Origin: an uncultured Flavobacteriaceae bacterium
GTDB lineage: Bacteria; Bacteroidota; Bacteroidia; Flavobacteriales; Flavobacteriaceae
Direction of reading: 5' to 3'
Assembly (NCBI GenBank): GCA_947311745.1
Contig: CAMZLT010000235.1
Span: 1 to 18,483 of the forward strand
Length of the DNA: 18,483 nucleotides
Shown piece by piece: positions 15,134 to 18,483 of this stretch (within the stretch, counting starts at the first letter, position 1; each line of letters starts with the position of its first letter). The notes below the pieces were generated by a model. It saw nothing but the letters and a program-made list of their open reading frames with translations. It did no database searches and was not told where the DNA came from. Position numbers and translations under genes: made by a program.

Positions 15134-15619
15134 TTATTTTTTAAGATCTTTAGCTGCTTGGTTAACTTTTTCTTTTAAACTCTCTTTGTAAGCAATAATT
15201 TTGTTTAAAGTAGTACTATCGCTACAAGCAATAATTTGTGCTGCTAAAATTCCTGCATTTGTAGCTCCATCTAAAGCGACCGTTGCAACAGGAACACCGT
15301 TTGGCATTTGTAAAATAGATAAAACCGAATCCCAACCATCAATAGAATTTCTAGATTTTACAGGAACTCCGATAACTGGTAACGGACTTAAACTTGCTAC
15401 CATTCCTGGTAAGTGTGCAGCACCTCCTGCTCCTGCAATAATTACCTGCAAACCATTTTTATGTGCGTTTTTTGCATAGTTAAATAATTTTTCAGGTGTA
15501 CGATGTGCTGAAACAATATCTATTTCAACAGCAATATTAAATTGCTTTAAAATATCTATTGCACCTTGCATAATTGGTAAATCGGAATTGCTTCCCATAA
15601 TGATTCCTACTTGTGCCAT
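15134..15619 (-). CDS. purE: 5-(carboxyamino)imidazole ribonucleotide mutase, class I PurE
   Basis: This 161-residue enzyme converts N5-CAIR to CAIR in purine synthesis and normally forms an octamer. Class I features are MGSNSDLP at 8-15, VSAHRTPE at 36-43 (His39, the counterpart of catalytic His45 of E. coli) and the glycine-rich AGAGGAAHLPGM at 62-73. Also present are GVPV and a SILQMPNGVPVAT segment. Class I PurE depends on PurK to make N5-CAIR, yet no purK lies next to it: upstream is a divergent SPFH gene and downstream the M3 peptidase. PurK must therefore be elsewhere. A TAnnTTTG box is present 20 bases upstream of the start. Confidence 0.97.
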   Translation of the reverse strand: MAQVGIIMGSNSDLPIMQGAIDILKQFNIAVEIDIVSAHRTPEKLFNYAKNAHKNGLQVIIAGAGGAAHLPGMVASLSPLPVIGVPVKSRNSIDGWDSVLSILQMPNGVPVATVALDGATNAGILAAQIIACSDSTTLNKIIAYKESLKEKVNQAAKDLKK

Positions 15620-15638
15620 TTTTTTTAATTTATTAAGA

Positions 15639-15646
15639 CAAAAGTA
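15639..15646 (-). promoter_or_regulatory. -7 promoter box for purE
   Basis: On the minus strand TACTTTTG matches TAnnTTTG exactly, 19 bases before the purE start codon. No good TTG -33 element was found. It is only 22 bases from the oppositely oriented box for the SPFH gene. Confidence 0.5.
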
Positions 15647-15668
15647 CTTTATAAAATTATATTTTTGA

Positions 15669-15676
15669 TAAATTTG
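15669..15676 (+). promoter_or_regulatory. -7 promoter box for the SPFH gene
   Basis: TAAATTTG matches TAnnTTTG exactly and lies 47 bases before ATG 15724, in the 104-base space between divergent genes. No clear -33 element. Expected leader length is about 40 bases. Confidence 0.45.
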
Positions 15677-15723
15677 TGTAACATTATTACAATCCTTACT
15701 TCATATACTTAAAAATTAACATT

Positions 15724-16671
15724 ATGGTATTTCTTAAAATTATATTTATTATTGCTATTGTTTATGGTTTTATAGGTTTATTTAATAAAATTCAAAATGC
15801 AAAAGCAAAATTTCCAAATTATTTTATGATAGGACTAGTTGGTGCTATTGGTTTTGCTCTATCTAGTTTAATTGTTAAAGTCGATGCACAACAAGTTGGT
15901 GTTAAAGTTACGCCAACAGGTGTAGATAGTGAGGAATTACTTACAGGTTGGCATGTCGTTGCTCCTTGGAGTACGGTGTATAAAATGGATAAAACCGTTT
16001 GGGTTTATACCTGTGCTGATGCTCAAAACGAAGGTGCAAAAGCAAATGCAGATGCTATTTGGGCTCCGACAAAAGACGGAATTAAAATGGGATTTGATGT
16101 AAGTGTTTCTTGGCGAATTATACCAGAGGAAGCTAGTTGGATTTATCAAAATGTAACGAATGAAACTGGTAAAAATGGAAGGTACCATTGGTTAGAAGAA
16201 AATGTAATTCGTGCAAAATTAAAATCTGCTTTGGCATTAACCGTTTCTAATTATTCGCCAATTGAAGTATATTCTGTAAAACGAGAAGAAATCCAACACC
16301 ATGTTTTAAATCGTATGCAAACAGAAATAAAATCGTATAAAATTAGCATTAACCAAATTGATATTAGAGAAGTGTATTACAATAAAGAATACGAACAAGC
16401 AATTAATAACAAAAAATTAGCAGAACAAGAAGCTCTTAGATTAATTGAAGTTACGAAACAAAAACAAGAAAAATTATTGCAATCTAAAATTGATAAAGAT
16501 ATTGCCATACAATATGCCGAAGGAGAAGCTAAAGCACTTAAAATAAAGGGAAATGCCATAAATGCAAATCCGAAAATTATCAAATTAGAATGGATTAATA
16601 AATGGAATGGTCAATTACCAACTTATATGATGGGAAAAGATAACGGCATTATCTTAAATGTGAATAAGTAA
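15724..16671 (+). CDS. SPFH/Band 7 (prohibitin-like) membrane protein
   Basis: This 315-residue protein has two N-terminal hydrophobic helices (about 3-21 and 33-51) followed by a Band 7/SPFH domain at about 53-220. A charged helical region (about 220-285) is rich in Lys, Glu, Gln and Ala, including KLAEQEALRLIEVTKQKQEK, and is likely to form a coiled coil. A short hydrophobic end (TYMMGKDNGIILNVN) follows. The helical segment with EGEAKALKIKGNAI is typical of prohibitin and HflK/HflC-type proteins, which form large ring assemblies in the membrane and modulate membrane proteases or membrane organisation. No FtsH or NfeD gene is adjacent, so the partner is unknown. It stands alone and is divergent from purE. 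The double N-terminal helix is a little unusual; most prohibitins have one. Confidence 0.9.
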   Translation: MVFLKIIFIIAIVYGFIGLFNKIQNAKAKFPNYFMIGLVGAIGFALSSLIVKVDAQQVGVKVTPTGVDSEELLTGWHVVAPWSTVYKMDKTVWVYTCADAQNEGAKANADAIWAPTKDGIKMGFDVSVSWRIIPEEASWIYQNVTNETGKNGRYHWLEENVIRAKLKSALALTVSNYSPIEVYSVKREEIQHHVLNRMQTEIKSYKISINQIDIREVYYNKEYEQAINNKKLAEQEALRLIEVTKQKQEKLLQSKIDKDIAIQYAEGEAKALKIKGNAINANPKIIKLEWINKWNGQLPTYMMGKDNGIILNVNK

Positions 16672-16903
16672 ACTTTTTAAATTTTATACCTAATACTGAA
16701 CATAATAATTCTAGGAAGAATATATGTTTTATAATTAACCGCAAAAATTCACGGAATTAGTTTTGTTTAGATGCGAAATGGAAAATGAAACACGAAAAAA
16801 CCATCGCCTAGATATGCTACTATCTAAAAGAAGTGATAACCATAAATGTTAAGTTTAAAATTATCTATTCAATTTAAATAACCGCATTTTCAAAAACAAA
16901 AAG
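16672..16903. other. Non-coding region between the SPFH gene and the tmRNA terminator
   Basis: I found no reading frame longer than a handful of codons here. Contents are a short inverted repeat TAGATA (16809-16814) with TATCTA (16821-16826), the repeat copy at 16757-16779, and A/T-rich filler. No clear terminator for the SPFH gene is visible in the first 60 bases. Confidence 0.6.
16757..16779 (+). repeat. Short dispersed repeat, copy B
   Basis: Matches 123-145 at 21 of 23 positions in the same orientation. On the minus strand both copies can be read as ISHLNK-x-N, but here the frame soon meets a stop. It lies about 220 bases from the 3' end of the tmRNA gene, in non-coding DNA. Confidence 0.35.
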
Positions 16904-16928
16904 CACCCAATTTTATTAAAATTGGGTG
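16894..16928 (-). terminator. Rho-independent terminator of ssrA
   Basis: An 11-bp perfect stem pairs CACCCAATTTT (16904-16914) with AAAATTGGGTG (16918-16928) around a three-base loop. On the minus strand the stem is followed by CTTTTTGTTTTTG, a suitable U-tract. It begins about 48 bases past the mature 3' end of the tmRNA, leaving a trailer for RNase processing. Confidence 0.85.
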
Positions 16929-16975
16929 TTAATTTGGGAGTAAAATCCATACCATTTAATTATCAGATAAAATTG

Positions 16976-17370
16976 TGGAGATGGAGGGATTCGAACCCTC
17001 GTCCAAACAAGTAACTATATTACTTTCTACATGTTTAGTTTTTGCTTAATTTTCGTCGTAAACCTGACCAAAAACAGCCTAATTTACGCTTAGCTTCTTT
17101 AATTTCGATGTAAAACCGAAGCCTTTTTACATCTATGTTAACTTTTACGATGCCTCTTAACAGAACGCCGCTAACCAAGGCTTTCATAGAGACATTTAGC
17201 TTTCGCACCTAGTGCGACGAGGCTCTATCTTACTATAATTCAGATTAAGCAGCTAAAGCAAAATTATTTTCGCCGTTTAAAAATTTGAAATAGCGTTTTA
17301 CGAGTTTTCAACTTCATTACTCGACATGCTTATAACACAATTGACCTTGCTGTCAAATCCAGTCATCCCC
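16976..17370 (-). ncRNA. ssrA: Transfer-messenger RNA (tmRNA)
   Basis: The minus strand begins GGGGATGACTGGATTTGACA, the classic tmRNA 5' end, and ends with a T-arm GAGGG-TTCGAAT-CCCTC followed by CATCTCC and discriminator A. The 5' GGGGATG pairs with the 3' CATCTCC over seven base pairs, including a G3-U70 wobble, the identity element for alanyl-tRNA synthetase. The tag frame encodes GENNFALAA then a stop. The gene is about 395 bases long, normal for the group. tmRNA with SmpB rescues stalled ribosomes and marks the nascent protein for degradation. The CCA tail is not encoded (the genomic bases after the discriminator read CAA), so it must be added by nucleotidyltransferase. Single-piece form; no permutation. 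Confidence 0.98.
17245..17274 (-). other. tmRNA proteolysis-tag reading frame (GENNFALAA)
   Basis: Codons GGC GAA AAT AAT TTT GCT TTA GCT GCT then TAA encode GENNFALAA. The first codon, GGC for Gly, is the likely resume codon, by analogy with glycine-starting tags in other Bacteroidota. The ALAA end is the standard degradation signal recognised by ClpXP-type proteases. Confidence 0.93.
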
Positions 17371-17382
17371 AAAGAACTAATG

Positions 17383-17390
17383 CAAAGATA
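17383..17390 (-). promoter_or_regulatory. -7 promoter box for ssrA
   Basis: On the minus strand TATCTTTG matches TAnnTTTG exactly and ends 12 bases before the mature 5' end of the tmRNA. A TTTG at 17417-17414 could be the -33 element, but it is 23 bases away, a little far. Confidence 0.6.
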
Positions 17391-17515
17391 GATATTACTT
17401 ATACAATAACTTGCAAATTGTTAAGAAAATCTGTTTCGTAAATTCTTTTCTATTTCTACATTTACTCGTATTTTAGCACAAAATTCATTCCAAAATTAAA
17501 AATACAATATATATT

Positions 17516-18483
17516 ATGAAATTAGCCATTATTAAAGAACGTAAAAATCCACCTGATAGACGAGTAGTTTTTTCACCAGAAGCATGTGTAGAACTATTAG
17601 AAAAATTCCCTGATTTAGAAATAAAGATTGAAAGTTCGGATATACGTGTTTTTAGTGATAATGCCTATAAAGAAAAAGGATTAACCGTTACTAACAATGT
17701 GTCAGATTGCGATGTAATGCTTGGTGTAAAAGAAGTTCCAATTGATGCTTTGATTCCTAATAAAAAATATTTTTACTTTTCGCATACTATAAAAAAACAA
17801 CCATACAATCGCGATTTATTACGGGCAATGTTAGCTAAAAACATAGAAATGTTTGATCATGAAAGTATTGTAGATGCTAAAAATCGACGTGTAGTAGCTT
17901 TTGGTCGTTATGCAGGAATTGTTGGTGCTTATAATGGCTTTAGAACTTTTGGTTTAAAATACGACTTATTTAATCTACCAAAAGCAGAACATTTAGATAG
18001 TCAAGTAGAATTAATTTCAGAATTATCTAAAATAAAAGAAAAACTTCCAAATATTAAAATCATTTTAACAGGAAAAGGACGTGTTAGTAATGGTGCAAAA
18101 GAAATGTTAGATGGAATGGGATTAACCCAAGTATCGCCTTCCGATTTTAAATCAAAAACCTATAACGAATCTGTTTATGCACAAATAGATGTGTTAGATT
18201 ACAACCAACGAAAAGATGGTAAAATATTAGATAAATACGATTTTTATAACCATCCGCAAGAATATAAAAGTAGCTTTATGCAATATGCCGAAGTTGCTGA
18301 TTTTTATATTTCAGGACATTTTTATGGTGTAGGTTCACCGTATATTTTTACACGTGAGGATATAAAAAAACCAAATTTTAAAATAAAAGTTGTTGCTGAT
18401 GTTAGTTGTGATATTGATGGTCCTGTTGCTTGTACTATAAAACCTTCAACTATTGCAGATCCTATTTATGGTTACGATCCAAC
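17516..18483 (+). CDS. NAD(P)-dependent saccharopine/alanine dehydrogenase family protein (3' truncated by window)
   Basis: 322 codons are present before the right edge. The N-terminal alanine dehydrogenase/PNT-type domain starts MKLAIIKERKNPPDRRVVFSP. Lys72 (GVKEVP) and His90 (YFSHTIKKQ) correspond in spacing to Lys77 and His96 of yeast saccharopine dehydrogenase, with Lys93 matching Lys99. A glycine-rich nucleotide-binding loop GKGRVSNGA is at 186-194. The later block CDIDGPVACTIKPSTIADP then GYDP is typical of the lysine-forming saccharopine dehydrogenases (LYS1 type). The reaction would be NAD+-linked oxidative cleavage or formation of an amino-acid adduct; lysine metabolism is likely but not certain, and a different opine or amino-acid substrate is possible. 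The missing end is estimated at less than 100 residues. It is divergent from ssrA, with a weak TATTTTAG box at 17469-17476. Confidence 0.88.
   Translation, partial: MKLAIIKERKNPPDRRVVFSPEACVELLEKFPDLEIKIESSDIRVFSDNAYKEKGLTVTNNVSDCDVMLGVKEVPIDALIPNKKYFYFSHTIKKQPYNRDLLRAMLAKNIEMFDHESIVDAKNRRVVAFGRYAGIVGAYNGFRTFGLKYDLFNLPKAEHLDSQVELISELSKIKEKLPNIKIILTGKGRVSNGAKEMLDGMGLTQVSPSDFKSKTYNESVYAQIDVLDYNQRKDGKILDKYDFYNHPQEYKSSFMQYAEVADFYISGHFYGVGSPYIFTREDIKKPNFKIKVVADVSCDIDGPVACTIKPSTIADPIYGYDP

Noticed and set aside
16977..17030. Possible tRNA gene suggested by the T-arm sequence
   Set aside because: The T-arm and acceptor strand belong to the tRNA-like domain of tmRNA; the 5' partner lies at 17370.

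Overview
This window looks like chromosomal DNA of a marine-type Flavobacteriaceae (phylum Bacteroidota). The evidence is the low G+C content, few Shine-Dalgarno sequences, several matches to the Bacteroidota -7 promoter box TAnnTTTG, SPII lipoproteins with the lipobox directly before Cys, and a tmRNA whose tag reads GENNFALAA. Codon and base use are even throughout. I saw no phage, transposase, integrase, CRISPR array or other sign of an inserted island. Most of the window is housekeeping DNA with a few less familiar elements.

Layout. Bases 1-260 hold no complete gene, but contain a copy of a short dispersed repeat and a sigma-54-like promoter. Bases 261-1211 encode an unrecognised lipoprotein made of two lipocalin-like repeats and a polybasic tail, followed by two hairpins (1226-1284). 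Bases 1313-2032 encode a DEDDy 3'-5' exonuclease. A minus-strand pair (3018-2154) encodes a very small HExxH membrane protein and an O6-alkylguanine-DNA alkyltransferase. Bases 3126-8305 form a peptide-use operon: lipoprotein dipeptidyl peptidase IV plus two POT-family oligopeptide/H+ symporters, closed by a strong terminator. A periplasmic thioredoxin-like protein follows (8429-8893).

Bases 9076-13097 form a glycerol-3-phosphate operon, glpD-glpT-glpQ. GlpQ would release glycerol-3-phosphate from glycerophosphodiesters outside the inner membrane, GlpT imports it, and GlpD oxidises it to dihydroxyacetone phosphate and passes electrons to quinone. A perfect 19-bp palindrome overlapping the -7 box suggests a dedicated repressor. 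glpQ ends two bases from the convergent M3 oligopeptidase gene (15124-13100), which lies directly downstream of purE (15619-15134). purE is divergent from an SPFH/prohibitin-like membrane protein (15724-16671).

Bases 16672-16975 are non-coding but contain the tmRNA terminator and the second repeat copy. The tmRNA gene ssrA (minus, 17370-16976) is followed by the start of a saccharopine/alanine dehydrogenase-family gene that runs off the right edge.

No undescribed defence or mobile system is evident. The most interesting items are the two-repeat basic-tailed lipoprotein with its sigma-54-like promoter, the roughly 100-residue HExxH membrane protein, the two-helix insertion in the second POT transporter, and the glp operator palindrome.
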